Shown here: positions 29,504 through 37,372 of the stretch, in pieces
How the letters are laid out: each line of letters starts with the position of its first letter
How positions within the stretch are numbered: the first letter of the stretch is position 1
Assembly: GCA_934167445.1 (NCBI GenBank)
Contig: CAKPKJ010000004.1
Span: 124,001-188,000, forward strand
Reading direction: 5' to 3'
DNA from: an uncultured Clostridia bacterium
Lineage (GTDB): Bacteria > Bacillota > Clostridia > TANB77 > CAG-508
Length of the DNA: 64,000 nt
Program-made: the position numbers and the translations under genes
Notes under the pieces: model-generated
Seen by the model: the letters and a program-made list of their open reading frames with translations, nothing else
The model's database searches: none
Told to the model about the DNA's origin: nothing

Positions 29504-29685
29504 GAAACTGTTGATTAAAAATAAATTTATTCATAAAAAACATAGTGAAAGAATATAATTAGAGCCGATGAAGTAAAATTGAAAATAGAAATGAGGAAGG
29601 TTTACTCCATTGTTTAAATATTTAATTATATTTTAATTAATTTAATAGTGGGGCAAAATTAATTTATAAATGCACTCATTTTTGC

Positions 29686-29714
29686 TTGCAATTGATATTT
29701 CTATATGATAAAAT
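29686..29714 (+). promoter_or_regulatory. Promoter of the prepilin-leader gene at 29817
   Basis: TTGCAA (29686-29691), 17-nt spacer, TAAAAT (29709-29714). The second operator-like palindrome begins 10 nt after the -10, over the expected start of transcription. The remaining bases of 29504-29685 show nothing clear. Confidence 0.5.
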
Positions 29715-29724
29715 TTTTTAAAAT

Positions 29725-29740
29725 GCGACATTTTTGTCGC
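29725..29740. promoter_or_regulatory. Operator-like palindrome 2
   Basis: GCGACATTTTTGTCGC: arms GCGAC/GTCGC, same spacing and T-rich centre as palindrome 1. Its place over the start of transcription fits a repressor site. Confidence 0.45.
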
Positions 29741-29816
29741 TTTATAAGAAGTAATATTTAGTTAATGATTAAAGAAATAAAAATTGGAAAAACTAAAGAA
29801 AAAGGAGAAAAAAATT

Positions 29817-30890
29817 ATGAAAAATACAAAAGGAATAACGCTAATTGCATTAGTAATAACTATAATTGTATTGTTAATTTTGGCAGGAGTATCAATTGCA
29901 ATGTTAACAGGTGAAAATGGAATATTAACTCAAGCAAGTAATGCCAAGCAAACAACAGAAGAATCAGCCGAAAATGAAAAAAGGCAACTATCACAAATAG
30001 AAGCGAGTACACACTTAGAAAATTATGATTATACAGATGCAGAAGGAAATACAGCTACAATTCCAGCAGGATTTGCAGTATCCAATGTAGAAGGTGAAAA
30101 TTTAGTAAACAAAGGACTTGTTATAATTGGTTCAACAGGAAATGAATATGTATGGATACCTTGCACAAAAGATACTTATAAAAGAGAAGAAACCGCTTGG
30201 TGGATAGAATCTGAAAATGGCTCAAAATCAATAAAAGATGAACTAACATTAACAGGTGTGGTTCCGTCAAAAGAAGAAGCTGATGACGGAATAACATCAA
30301 CAGTTTTAAATAAAATAGTAGAACAAGTAAAAACTGAAATAGCAAGTGTAACTACAAATGGTGGATATTATATTGGAAGATATGAGGCTGGAAAAGAAAA
30401 TAATGTAGCAGTAGTAAAACAAAAACAAGTGCCATACACTAACATAAAATGGAGTCAGGCATATGCCCTTGCAAAAGGAATAGATGTAGGAAATAGAGCT
30501 ACTTCATATTTATGCTCAAGCTATGCTTGGGATACAGCAATAAAGTTTATACAAACACATAGCACTGCAATAAATTACGCAACGACCCGAGAAAACTTTA
30601 ATGAAAACTGGAAAGATACAGAAGTAAACGATAAAAACGGAAATGTAATCAAGAAATCTGGAACAGCAACAAGATTAAATACAGGATTAACTACAACAAA
30701 ATCAAATATCTATGACATGGGAGGAAACATAGCTGAATTTACTACAGAACTAAAACCGACCACATCCCAAGCTGTAATATTGCATGGAGGTTCTTACAGT
30801 AATAACTCTCCCGCTGGTTATCGCTGGGACACCACTTCAGCTAGCGCTCATGACAATTACGGCTTTCGCTCCACTTTATTCTTGAAATAA
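29817..30890 (+). CDS. Prepilin-leader surface protein with FGE/C-lectin-like domain, GC-shifted C-terminus
   Basis: 357 residues from ATG 29817 (after AAAGGAG). Short leader MKNTKG, then the ITLIALVITII helix, linker, and the FGE/C-lectin-like domain: GGYYIGRYEAG, YLCSSYAWDTAI, DMGGNIAEFTTE, HGGSYSNNSPAGYRWD, GFRSTLFLK. The last about 100 nt (30784-30885) switch abruptly to GC-rich codons (CCC, CGC, GAC, ACC, AGC, GGC) against the AT-rich body. This is the region equivalent to the variable region of diversity-generating retroelement targets. The protein is closely related to those at 24181 and 30943 in its first 120 residues. It is under a likely XRE operator. Confidence 0.82.
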   Translation: MKNTKGITLIALVITIIVLLILAGVSIAMLTGENGILTQASNAKQTTEESAENEKRQLSQIEASTHLENYDYTDAEGNTATIPAGFAVSNVEGENLVNKGLVIIGSTGNEYVWIPCTKDTYKREETAWWIESENGSKSIKDELTLTGVVPSKEEADDGITSTVLNKIVEQVKTEIASVTTNGGYYIGRYEAGKENNVAVVKQKQVPYTNIKWSQAYALAKGIDVGNRATSYLCSSYAWDTAIKFIQTHSTAINYATTRENFNENWKDTEVNDKNGNVIKKSGTATRLNTGLTTTKSNIYDMGGNIAEFTTELKPTTSQAVILHGGSYSNNSPAGYRWDTTSASAHDNYGFRSTLFLK

Positions 30891-30942
30891 ATCTAAAATT
30901 ATAAGATATCACAAAAGAAAGCATACGAGGAGGAAAAATAAA

Positions 30943-32037
30943 TTGACTAATAAAAATACCGATTTTGGAATAATGCTAATTGCATTAGTAATTACAATTA
31001 TAGTTTTACTAATTTTAGCTGGTTCTTCTATTGCAATGCTAACAGGGCAAAATGGAATATTAACTCAAGCAAGTAATGCCAAACAAGCCACAGAAAAATC
31101 TGCTGAAAATGAACAAAGACAATTATCACAAATAGAAGCGAGTACACACTTAGAAAATTATGATTATACAGATGCAGAAGGAAATACAGCAAAGATTCCA
31201 GCAGGATTTGCTGTATCCAATGTAGAAGGTGAAAATCTAGTAAACAAAGGACTTGTTATAATAGGTTCAACAGGAAATGAATATGTGTGGATACCATGTA
31301 CAGTTGATGAAAAGGATATGAACAAATTACAATATAAAAGAGAGATTGAAAAATGGTATATAACCAATAGTAATGGAATATTAGCGACAAAGGACGAATT
31401 AATAAGTGTAGCCCCATCAGAGGAAAATATTACAAATGGAATATCAGCAGAGATTTTAAATGAGATCTCAATACAAGTACAAACTGAAATTAATAGTATA
31501 AAAAATAATGGTGGATATTACATCGGAAGATATGAGAGTGGAAATGAACAGAACAACATAGTTATAAAAGCAAATCAAATTGTATATACAAAAAATAAAT
31601 GGATTGATGCATATGAAATAGCTAAGAAATTAGATGCAGGAGTGGGAGCAAAAGCGTATTTATGTTCTAGCTATTCATGGGATACAGCAGTAAAATTTAT
31701 TGAAACATATAGTAAGGCTACTAATTATGGCGATTCTAGGGAAAATTTAAATGAAAATTGGTATGATAAAGAAGTAAAAGATAAGCGTGGAAATATAATA
31801 AAAAAGGCGAATGAATTTAAGCAGTTGAAAACAGGGTTTACAAATGCAAAAGCGAATATTTATGATATGGGTGGGAATGTGACAGAGTTTACAACAGAAT
31901 TAATTCCAAATTCATCTAAAGTGCTAGTAGTACGAGGAGGAGGTTTTAATGATTCATATGCTCCTGCGGGGTATCGTTTTAATTATGAGTATAGTCATTC
32001 AAATTATGGTTTTAGGTGTACTTTATTTTTAAAATAG
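30943..32037 (+). CDS. Prepilin-leader surface protein with FGE/C-lectin-like domain
   Basis: 364 residues from a TTG start at 30943 that follows GAGGAGGAAAAATAAA. Leader MTNKNTDFG, helix IMLIALVITIIVLLI, the same linker as its upstream neighbour (STHLENYDYTDAEGNTA), then GGYYIGRYESG, DMGGNVTEFTTE, RGGGFN...GYRF...GFRCTLFLK. It is 52 nt behind the gene at 29817 in tandem, so duplication and co-transcription are likely. Its C-terminal codons are AT-rich like the body, unlike its neighbour. Confidence 0.8.
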   Translation: MTNKNTDFGIMLIALVITIIVLLILAGSSIAMLTGQNGILTQASNAKQATEKSAENEQRQLSQIEASTHLENYDYTDAEGNTAKIPAGFAVSNVEGENLVNKGLVIIGSTGNEYVWIPCTVDEKDMNKLQYKREIEKWYITNSNGILATKDELISVAPSEENITNGISAEILNEISIQVQTEINSIKNNGGYYIGRYESGNEQNNIVIKANQIVYTKNKWIDAYEIAKKLDAGVGAKAYLCSSYSWDTAVKFIETYSKATNYGDSRENLNENWYDKEVKDKRGNIIKKANEFKQLKTGFTNAKANIYDMGGNVTEFTTELIPNSSKVLVVRGGGFNDSYAPAGYRFNYEYSHSNYGFRCTLFLK

Positions 32038-32067
32038 CAAATGAAAAAACTATGCAAAATCCAGAAG

Positions 32068-32210
32068 TTTTTTCAAAATTTTGAAGATGTCGATTATGAA
32101 GAATTGCAAAATAGAAAAAATTATACCAATATATAAAAGAAAAACTTGCAAAAGGTAAAAAACATATGTATTTTTAGACGAGATACAAAATGTACTAGAT
32201 ACACGTTGTA
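32068..32210 (+). pseudogene. Remnant of an AAA_14/DUF4143 ATPase
   Basis: A non-coding stretch still reads FFQNFEDVDYEELQNRKNY in one frame and, after two frame changes, VFLDEIQNVLDT in another. This order (NFEDxxYEEL...IK..L..GK..YVFLDEIQNV) is the Walker B region of the AAA_14 plus DUF4143 ATPases common in gut Clostridia. Everything before and after is missing, so it is a decayed fragment. Confidence 0.6.
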
Positions 32211-32233
32211 GCAAAATTTACGTAATTTACCCC

Positions 32234-32262
32234 TTGTCAAACAACAATATTTATGATAAAAT
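32234..32262 (+). promoter_or_regulatory. Promoter of rpsF-ssb-rpsR
   Basis: TTGTCA (32234-32239), 17-nt spacer, TAAAAT (32257-32262), giving a leader of about 130 nt before rpsF. The -10 overlaps the left arm of the terminator-like hairpin at 32261. Confidence 0.6.
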
Positions 32263-32295
32263 AGTTATGTTTTGAAAAAGACATAGCTATTTTTT
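32261..32295 (+). terminator. Terminator for transcripts entering from upstream
   Basis: ATAGTTATGT (32261-32270), 10-nt loop, ACATAGCTAT (32281-32290) and a run of six T. Because it overlaps the -10 of the rpsF promoter, only read-through transcripts would carry the full stem. Confidence 0.55.
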
Positions 32296-32400
32296 ATGGG
32301 CAAAAACATAATAAACAACAAAACAATAAAAAATAAAATGATTTTTCAAATCTCTACTTGCAGAAAATGTAAGTTAAAAATCCAAAGGGAGGTGAAAATA

Positions 32401-32685
32401 ATGAATAAATACGAAAGTATAATCATTGTTAATCCAAGTGTAGATGAAGAAGGAGTTAAAGCTCTAACAGAAAAATTTACAGGATTAATAAACAATGCTG
32501 GTAAAGTTGAATCTTTTGAAAATATGGGTAAAAAGAAATTAGCATATCCAATTAAGAAAAATGAAGAAGGTTTATATATGCTAATTAATTTTGAAGCAAA
32601 ACCAGAATTAGTATCAGAACTTGAAAGAGTTTACAGAATTACAGATGAAATATTAAAATTCATCGTTGTAAGAAAAGAAAACTAA
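32401..32685 (+). CDS. rpsF: 30S ribosomal protein bS6
   Basis: 94 residues from ATG 32401, after GGGAGGTG. Typical bS6: MNKYESIIIVNPSVDEEG, KKLAYPIKKNEEGLY and the C-terminal ITDEILKFIVVR. It binds bS18 in the platform of the small subunit. The order rpsF-ssb-rpsR is the standard Firmicutes operon. The frame extends upstream to 32296 but without a ribosome binding site, so that extension is rejected. Confidence 0.96.
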   Translation: MNKYESIIIVNPSVDEEGVKALTEKFTGLINNAGKVESFENMGKKKLAYPIKKNEEGLYMLINFEAKPELVSELERVYRITDEILKFIVVRKEN

Positions 32686-32743
32686 TATAATTAGTTAAAA
32701 CAAAATAAAACAGGGGCCTATTAAAGTAGGAAAAGGTGATAAA

Positions 32744-33172
32744 ATGAACAAAGTAATATTAATGGGAAGATTAACAAGAGATCCAGAAGTAAGATATACA
32801 CAAACAAATAATACATTAGTTGCATCATTTAGTTTAGCAGTAAATAGAAGATTTGCTAGACAAGGTGAAGAAAGACAAGCAGATTTTATAAATATCGTAG
32901 CTTGGAGCAAACTAGGAGAATTTTGTAGTAAATACTTTAAAAAAGGTCAACAAGTAGCTGTTATTGGAAGATTACAAACAAGAACTTGGGATGATGACCA
33001 AGGTGTAAAACACTATGTTACAGAAGTTGTTGCAGAAGAAGCTTATTTTGCAGAAGGTAGAAGAGATACAGAAGCAAATAGTACAAGTTTTGAAAACACA
33101 TTTGGAAATGCACAACCAGGTAGTATGGGTGCAGATTTTGAAGTATCTTCAAATGACGACTTACCATTCTAA
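32744..33172 (+). CDS. ssb: Single-stranded DNA-binding protein
   Basis: 142 residues. OB fold (MNKVILMGRLTRDPEVRYT, FSLAVNRRF, DFINIVAWSKLGEF, GRLQTRTW) and the acidic protein-interaction tip ending DDLPF. It coats single-stranded DNA in replication and repair and recruits partners through the tip. ATG 32744 follows AAAAGGTGATA. It is the middle gene of the S6-SSB-S18 operon. Confidence 0.96.
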   Translation: MNKVILMGRLTRDPEVRYTQTNNTLVASFSLAVNRRFARQGEERQADFINIVAWSKLGEFCSKYFKKGQQVAVIGRLQTRTWDDDQGVKHYVTEVVAEEAYFAEGRRDTEANSTSFENTFGNAQPGSMGADFEVSSNDDLPF

Positions 33173-33194
33173 AACAGATAGGGGGGAATATAAA

Positions 33195-33470
33195 ATGGCA
33201 GAAAAGAAACAAAATAGAAGAAATAAAAATTATGATGATGATTATAATCCAAGATTCAGAAAACAAAGAAAAAAAGTTTGCGTATTATGCAGCGACAAAA
33301 ATTTTGAATTAGATTATAAAAATCCAGAACAACTAAAAAAATTCATCAATGATAAAGGTAAAATATTACCTAGAAGAACAACAGGTGCTTGCAGCAAACA
33401 TCAAAGAGATATAACAAAAGCAATAAAAAGAGCAAGACACATTGCTTTATTACCATATACACAAAACTAA
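33195..33470 (+). CDS. rpsR: 30S ribosomal protein bS18
   Basis: 91 residues from ATG 33195, after GGGGGGA. The family core RTTGACSKHQRDITKAIKRA and PY near the end are present, with a C+ type CVLC pair near residue 30. It dimerises with bS6. The longer upstream frame (from 33015) overlaps ssb and is rejected. Confidence 0.96.
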   Translation: MAEKKQNRRNKNYDDDYNPRFRKQRKKVCVLCSDKNFELDYKNPEQLKKFINDKGKILPRRTTGACSKHQRDITKAIKRARHIALLPYTQN

Positions 33471-33485
33471 TTGTATATAACGAAC

Positions 33486-33515
33486 AAAAACCGTTGAGTA
33501 ATCAGCGGTTTTTTT
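33486..33515 (+). terminator. Terminator of the rpsF operon
   Basis: AAAAACCGTTGA, loop GTAA, TCAGCGGTTTTTTT. Confidence 0.88.
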
Positions 33516-33527
33516 ATCTTTAAAACA

Positions 33528-33556
33528 TTTACAATTCAAAAACCATATGGTATAAT
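33528..33556 (+). promoter_or_regulatory. Promoter for the gene at 33588
   Basis: TTTACA (33528-33533), 17-nt spacer, TATAAT (33551-33556), preceded by TGG as an extended -10. Confidence 0.7.
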
Positions 33557-33587
33557 CAGTTTGCGTAAAACAAAAGAGGTGAAAATT

Positions 33588-34523
33588 TTGAACCAAATAT
33601 TAAGTGTAGAACAACCAAAAACAAAGAAAAAAAAGGCCAATAATAGTGGGCCGGTAGAAATAAATAAAATAGTAAGATTTTTTGCTATAGCAATGATTAT
33701 TTTCGGACTAGTAATTACAGGATCAGCATCATATGCCTTTTACAAAGGCACAAAATCTGGAAACAGCCAAGCTAAGCCTACAATATATGTAGAGGACTTG
33801 TCAGATAGTCAATTAAAATTACAAGTTACACATAATAAACCTTTACAAAAAGTAACATATAGTTGGAATGATCAAGATCCGGTTGATTTGAATGCAAATG
33901 GAAAAAGAAGTGTTGAGCAAACAATCGAAATACCAACAGGAGAAAATACATTATATGTATATGCTGTAGACCAAGAAGGCAGAGAAATAAGTTATCCAAA
34001 AACATATACAAGACAAGGTAATATAGACATTAATTTTGAGGTTGATGGAAGTAACCTAAAAATAACAGCTAGTGGAAAAACAGAAATTTCTTATATGACA
34101 TATAGATGGGATGATGGAGATGAACAAAGAATAAATATTAATAGTATTCAAACAGAGCAATCTGTAGAAATTCCTAAAGGACAACATAAATTAACAGTAG
34201 CTGTAGTAGATACAAATAATAATACAGAAACAAAAGAACAAGAGGTAAAAGGTGTTACAAAACCAAAACTTGAAATAACAACAGATGGAGCTGCTAACTT
34301 TGTAATAAATGCATCAGATGATGAAGGTATTTCTAGAGTTGAATTTATTATAAATGAAACAGAAAAATATGCATTAGATTTAACAAAAGTATATTCTTCA
34401 GCAGATGAAAGAAAAACTCTAAATTATTCATATCCATTGCACGATGGTGAAAACAAGTTAGAGGTAACTGTATACAATGATAGTGGAATAAGTGAAACAG
34501 TTAAAGTTTTAGTAAGAAAATAA
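33588..34523 (+). CDS. Membrane-anchored protein with three Ig-like extracellular repeats
   Basis: 311 residues from TTG 33588, following AAAGAGGTG. A basic, Lys-rich N-tail is followed by one TM helix (about residues 30-52). Three beta-rich modules of about 85 residues follow; the first two share a V/M-T-Y-x-W-(N/D)-D pattern followed by an EIPxGxxxLxVxxxD strand, and the third has the related EFIINE...Y...DGENKLEVTVYN. These resemble bacterial Ig-like domains. Extracellular orientation is inferred from the positive N-terminus. It has its own promoter and terminator. Specific function unknown. Confidence 0.75.
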   Translation: MNQILSVEQPKTKKKKANNSGPVEINKIVRFFAIAMIIFGLVITGSASYAFYKGTKSGNSQAKPTIYVEDLSDSQLKLQVTHNKPLQKVTYSWNDQDPVDLNANGKRSVEQTIEIPTGENTLYVYAVDQEGREISYPKTYTRQGNIDINFEVDGSNLKITASGKTEISYMTYRWDDGDEQRININSIQTEQSVEIPKGQHKLTVAVVDTNNNTETKEQEVKGVTKPKLEITTDGAANFVINASDDEGISRVEFIINETEKYALDLTKVYSSADERKTLNYSYPLHDGENKLEVTVYNDSGISETVKVLVRK

Positions 34524-34531
34524 TTATATGG

Positions 34532-34561
34532 AGCCTCCCACAAAAAGGTGGGGGGCTTTTA
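34532..34561 (+). terminator. Terminator after the Ig-like protein gene
   Basis: AGCCTCCCAC, short A-rich loop, GTGGGGGGCT and TTTT. Confidence 0.85.
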
Positions 34562-34653
34562 TACTAATATAATAAAAAGAGATTTTGTAGGTTATTAAAA
34601 CAATGAAAAAATATGATAAATAAAAATATAGCAGAAAAGCAGAAGGGGAAAAA

Positions 34654-35493
34654 ATGAAAGAGGAGATATTAACACTTTTAACATATTTTATTATATATTC
34701 ATTTTTAGGATGGATTTTAGAATCAACGTTTAGGTCAATAATAGAAAGAAAGTTGATAAATACAGGCTTTTTAATCGGGCCATTATGCCCAATATATGGT
34801 TTTGGAGCTTGTATAATGTTCCTATTCTTAGAGGGGGTATCAAATAATATTATTCTATTATTTTTGGTGTCATTTGTATTATTAACATTATGGGAATATG
34901 TTGTTGGAGTTATGTTAGAAAAAATGTTCCATACAAAGTATTGGGACTATTCTAACCATAAAGTGAATTTTCAAGGAAGAATATGCTTAATAAATTCAAT
35001 ATATTGGGGAATTTTAGGAGTTGTATTTATAAAAATAATACATCCACTAGTACAATCTGGAATTCGAAAAGTTGACTCACATTTATTACATTATATTATT
35101 ATAATTGCAACAATAGTATTTTTAACTGATATGATAGTAACAATAATAAGAGTTAAAAATATAAAAGTAAACTTAGAGAAAATAGAAAAGTTGAACCAAG
35201 AAATAAAGGAAAAATTAAAAGAAGCAAAATTAAGAGAGGAGAACTTTTCTGGAGAGCACATAAAAGCAGATGTTGCAGAAAATGTGCAGAAATTAATAGA
35301 AAAATTAAAAAAGAGAAGAAACAAAATTATTTTAAAATTATACAAAAATGTGTATAGATTAAAAAGAGCGTTCCCAGCAATAGAAAATAAAGAAATAAAA
35401 GAGATTTTAAACAAAAAAGTAGAAATAAAGAAAATAAAAGAGCTAAAAAGAAAAGGAAAAATAAAAAAAGGACCAAAGTTACTTGAAAAATAG
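34654..35493 (+). CDS. Putative ABC-transporter-permease-like membrane protein (PF06541)
   Basis: 279 residues. Four to five TM helices in residues 1-165 carry the family signatures FLGWILES, GPLCPIYGFG, EYVVGVMLEKMFHTKYWDYS and GRICLINSIYWG. A long basic coiled-coil tail follows from 170 to the end (LNQEIKEKLKEAK...). The family is annotated as CmpB-type permease but its substrate is unknown. ATG 34654 follows AGAAGGGG. The last 50 residues are unusually Lys-rich. Confidence 0.82.
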   Translation: MKEEILTLLTYFIIYSFLGWILESTFRSIIERKLINTGFLIGPLCPIYGFGACIMFLFLEGVSNNIILLFLVSFVLLTLWEYVVGVMLEKMFHTKYWDYSNHKVNFQGRICLINSIYWGILGVVFIKIIHPLVQSGIRKVDSHLLHYIIIIATIVFLTDMIVTIIRVKNIKVNLEKIEKLNQEIKEKLKEAKLREENFSGEHIKADVAENVQKLIEKLKKRRNKIILKLYKNVYRLKRAFPAIENKEIKEILNKKVEIKKIKELKRKGKIKKGPKLLEK

Positions 35494-35512
35494 TAAAAAC
35501 TTTGTATATAAT
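35483..35512 (+). promoter_or_regulatory. Promoter for the REC-GGDEF gene
   Basis: TTGAAA (35483-35488), 18-nt spacer, TATAAT (35507-35512). It overlaps the 3' end of the preceding gene. Confidence 0.5.
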
Positions 35513-35544
35513 AAGGACAAATAATAACAAAGGAGTAGTAGAAA

Positions 35545-36468
35545 ATGGTACAAGAAATATATATAATAGATGATGATGATTCTTCAATCGTAATATTTAG
35601 AGAACTATTTAAAAACGACCCAGAGTATAAGTTTATAAGTGTAAAAACAGAGCAAATAGATATAGCATTAAAAAATATTCCATCTTTAATAGTAATAAAT
35701 GAAGATGCAATAGATAGAGATGTAATAGAATTATGCAGAAAAATCAGAAAAGATGAAGATAATACAATAACACCTGTAATAATAGTTTCGTCAAAATCTA
35801 GTAGAGAACATAGAGTAAGAATTTTAAGAGAATCTGTAGAATATTTCATAAAAAAACCTGTAGATGAGCAATATTTATATTATACAGTTAAAAACTTAAA
35901 TAGACTTTTAGCGAGCAACAGAACAGTTAGTCCACTTACCGGTTTACCAGGAAATGTACAGATTCATGCAGAATTAAAAAAGAGAATTTTGCGTAAAGAA
36001 CCATTTTCTGTATTATATTTAGACTTGGATAATTTCAAGGCCTATAATGATGTATATGGATTTTTAAAAGGTGATGAAATAATAGAATTTACAGCTGAAA
36101 CAATTGTAAATTTAGTGCATAGTGATAAACTAGATAATACATTTGTAGGTCATATTGGTGGAGACGACTTTGTTGCAATAGTACCAGGAACAAATTGTGA
36201 AAAATTATGTCAAAATATATTATCACATTTTGACAAAAATGTGTCTAAATTTTTCACACAAGATGACTTGGAAAAAGGTTATATCGAAGTTGCAAACAGA
36301 AAGGGAATTATAGAACAATTTCCACTAACATCATTATCAATTGGTGTAGTTGTTTCAGATATTGGAAGATTCCATAACATATTAGAAATCGGAGAAGTTG
36401 GGGCTCAAGTAAAGCATGCTGCTAAATCAGTAATGGGAAGTAGCTATGCAATAGATAAAAGAAGGTAG
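35545..36468 (+). CDS. Receiver-GGDEF diguanylate cyclase
   Basis: 307 residues: receiver-like domain (1-125) and GGDEF domain (about 130-300). The cyclase part has LTGLPGN, DLDNFKAYND, the active-site GGDDF and SLSIGVV, so c-di-GMP synthesis is likely. No RxxD inhibitory site precedes GGDDF. In the receiver the acidic cluster IIDDDD and the lysine in FIKKPV are present. The place of the phosphoacceptor at the end of strand 3 reads LIVINE: Asn52 where Asp is expected, so it may be a pseudo-receiver. ATG 35545 follows AAAGGAG. An HD-GYP protein at 56775 could be the matching phosphodiesterase. Confidence 0.87.
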   Translation: MVQEIYIIDDDDSSIVIFRELFKNDPEYKFISVKTEQIDIALKNIPSLIVINEDAIDRDVIELCRKIRKDEDNTITPVIIVSSKSSREHRVRILRESVEYFIKKPVDEQYLYYTVKNLNRLLASNRTVSPLTGLPGNVQIHAELKKRILRKEPFSVLYLDLDNFKAYNDVYGFLKGDEIIEFTAETIVNLVHSDKLDNTFVGHIGGDDFVAIVPGTNCEKLCQNILSHFDKNVSKFFTQDDLEKGYIEVANRKGIIEQFPLTSLSIGVVVSDIGRFHNILEIGEVGAQVKHAAKSVMGSSYAIDKRR

Positions 36469-36540
36469 AAAACATAGTTGTAATAATAATATCAAAATCC
36501 TAATATAATAAATTAAATAGTGTTAGGAGATTGAAGAACT

Positions 36541-37281
36541 ATGGTTATAATAGATAGAAAGAGAATCCATATAATATTATGTTGTTTATTAGTTTCATTA
36601 TTTACATTTGCGGTACAAACAGCTAATAATAAAGAAATTAATATAAAAACTGAAAATACTGTTGAAACAACAGCAACACCAGCATCTGGGAAAACAATAG
36701 TAATAGATGCAGGACACGGAACTCCAGATGAAGGTGCACAAAGCAGTAATGGTACAACAGAAGCTCAAACAAATTTAAAAATAGCGTTAAAATTACAAAA
36801 TTTATTAGAACAAAATGGGAGCAAAGTAATTTTGACTAGATCAGACGAAAAAGCAATTTATAGCTTAGACAGTAAAACATTAAGACAAAAAAAGATATCT
36901 GATATACGAAATAGAGTGAAAATAGGAAACGAAAATTCAGCAGATATTTATGTATCAATACATTTAAATAAAATACCCCAATCAGAGTATTTTGGGTGGC
37001 AATGTTTTTATAATACAAAAAATGATAACAGCAAGAAATTGGCAAAACAGATACAAGAAAATTTAAATGAAGCAATACAAAAAGAAAACAATAGAGTACC
37101 GATGAAACTTGACACAGTATATATTATGAAAAATGTAGAAATCCCAATAAGTATTGTAGAATGTGGATTTTTATCAAATCCGGAAGAAGAAAAACAACTA
37201 CTTGAAGATGGTTATCAAAATAGGTTAGCTTGGGGAATATATAATGGAATTTTAGATTACTTTTATACATTCGAAAAGTAA
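36541..37281 (+). CDS. cwlD: N-acetylmuramoyl-L-alanine amidase, CwlD-like
   Basis: 246 residues. An N-terminal hydrophobic segment (residues 9-27) targets it across the membrane, then an Amidase_3 domain: IVIDAGHGTPDEGA (Zn ligand His), TEAQTNLKIA (Zn ligand Glu), YVSIHLNKI (Zn ligand His) and ISIVECGFLSNPEEE (catalytic Glu). It cleaves the amide between MurNAc and L-Ala. Short length and lack of cell-wall-binding repeats resemble CwlD, which forms muramic lactam in spore cortex. ATG 36541 follows AGGAGATTGA. Confidence 0.85.
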   Translation: MVIIDRKRIHIILCCLLVSLFTFAVQTANNKEINIKTENTVETTATPASGKTIVIDAGHGTPDEGAQSSNGTTEAQTNLKIALKLQNLLEQNGSKVILTRSDEKAIYSLDSKTLRQKKISDIRNRVKIGNENSADIYVSIHLNKIPQSEYFGWQCFYNTKNDNSKKLAKQIQENLNEAIQKENNRVPMKLDTVYIMKNVEIPISIVECGFLSNPEEEKQLLEDGYQNRLAWGIYNGILDYFYTFEK

Positions 37282-37308
37282 TTAAAAATTGAGCTGGTGT
37301 AGTGGATT

Positions 37309-37337
37309 TTGCATTTTAGAACTAAAAGTGGTATAAT
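37309..37337 (+). promoter_or_regulatory. Promoter for the gene at 37373
   Basis: TTGCAT (37309-37314), 17-nt spacer, TATAAT (37332-37337), extended -10 TGG. Confidence 0.65.
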
Positions 37338-37372
37338 AAAGGTGTATGATGGATTCAAAGGAGGAAATAATT

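Noticed and set aside
24181..32037. True formylglycine-generating enzymes / sulfatase-modifying factors
   Set aside because: The catalytic cysteines are not evident and the proteins have prepilin-type membrane leaders; a binding C-lectin-like fold is more likely.
24181..32037. A type IV pilus or type II secretion operon
   Set aside because: Only the prepilin-like leader is present; no PilB, PilC, PilD or PilT-like gene is in the window.
33015..33194. N-terminal extension of bS18
   Set aside because: It overlaps ssb in another frame; ATG 33195 has a GGGGGGA ribosome binding site and gives the normal family length.
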